Positions 63,690 to 64,000 of a stretch of DNA of 64,000 nucleotides are shown piece by piece. A model generated the notes under the pieces. It was not told the DNA's origin. It saw nothing but the letters and a program-made list of their open reading frames with translations, and did not search any database. Numbering within the stretch: the first letter of the stretch is position 1; every line of letters starts with the position of its first letter. The stretch is from Sinohyriopsis cumingii. Lineage: Eukaryota > Mollusca > Bivalvia > Unionida > Unionidae. The DNA lies in the NCBI GenBank assembly GCA_028554795.2, contig CM068839.1, forward strand, positions 42,963,117 to 43,027,116, in the 5' to 3' direction. The position numbers were made by a program, and so were the translations under genes.

Positions 63690-64000
63690 TGTGATCAAAT
63701 TCCACTTGATAAAAGCCACCTTTCCCAGCACCACAGTAACATACTGTATAGTGGCCAACCCTGATCAAAAGCCACTTTTCCCAGCATCACAGTAACTGTA
63801 TAGTGGCCAACCCTGATCAAAAGCCACCTTTCCCAGCACCACAGGAACATACTGTATAGTGGCCTACTCTGATCAAAAGCCACCTTTCCCAGCACAACAG
63901 TAATATACTGTATAGTGGTGGCCAACCCTGATGAAAAGCCACCTTTCCCAGCACCACAGTAATATCCTGTATAGTGGCCAACCCTGATTAAAAGCCACCT
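63690..64000. repeat. 56-bp minisatellite, 5 or more units, cut by window edge
   Basis: The unit is close to AAAAGCCACCTTTCCCAGCA, then CCACAGTAACATACTGTATA and GTGGCCAACCCTGATC. It continues past the right edge. A minus-strand open frame of 76 codons through it is an artefact. Confidence 0.93.

Larger units (their letters stand above)
61608..64000 (+). other. ITFG1 intron 12, start (continues beyond window)
   Basis: Holds a repeat shared with 57300 (61725-61915), the 34-bp minisatellite (61960-63240) and a 56-bp minisatellite (63690-64000). I found no further ITFG1 exon. In 63240-63690 I see nothing definite. Confidence 0.7.

Overview
The window is animal nuclear DNA, most likely from a mollusc or another lophotrochozoan. 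The one clear host gene is split by canonical GT-AG introns, and the rest is AT-rich sequence full of microsatellites, minisatellites, SINEs, LINEs and DNA transposons. The mollusc guess rests on repeats with AGGTCAAAGGTCA cores and on SINE types I associate with mollusc genomes. The species cannot be told from the sequence.

Bases 1 to about 5,580 look more GC-rich than the rest and hold fossil virus-like DNA. From 1 to about 4,240 there is one end of a Polinton (Maverick): a capsid gene (broken), an acidic protein with a Cys/His cluster, an adenain-type cysteine protease (broken) and two small lysine-rich genes. Each small gene sits in a cassette with the same parts: a 40-bp block ending in a TATA box, a short intronless reading frame, then about 30 nt past the stop a 16-nt hairpin matching the histone mRNA 3' stem-loop, followed by a purine-rich box. 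This is the most unusual thing in the window. A Ty3/Gypsy RNase H remnant follows at 4,945-5,350 on the minus strand.

From 7,232 to beyond the right edge lies one plus-strand gene, the orthologue of ITFG1 (T-cell immunomodulatory protein, TIP), a type I membrane protein with FG-GAP/integrin-alpha-like calcium loops. I place twelve coding exons: 7232-7418, 14642-14875, 20288-20339, 24329-24400, 33303-33415, 40388-40446, 42678-42753, 48079-48167, 49905-50221, 56984-57128, 58984-59089 and 61564-61607. They sum to 1,494 nt (498 codons), and every junction keeps the reading frame. The last part of the ectodomain, the membrane segment and the tail lie outside the window.

The introns, up to 8.9 kb long, are repeat depots. 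Intron 1 holds a pogo/Tigger-like copy, a pair of long-inverted-repeat elements and a decayed CR1/L2-type LINE ending next to exon 2. Intron 2 has a 2.25-kb terminal-inverted-repeat element and a nearly perfect 60-bp minisatellite. Intron 4 has a 4-kb minus-strand LINE nested inside a pogo-like copy. Intron 5 has a 75-bp minisatellite interrupted by a piggyBac-type element. Intron 7 has a 55-bp minisatellite of about 33 units ending about 50 bp before exon 8. Intron 9 has a 153-bp hAT-type element with a perfect 8-bp target duplication and the most complete pogo-like copy. Introns 11 and 12 carry 42-, 34- and 56-bp minisatellites. I see no other host gene, no tRNA or rRNA gene and no CRISPR array.
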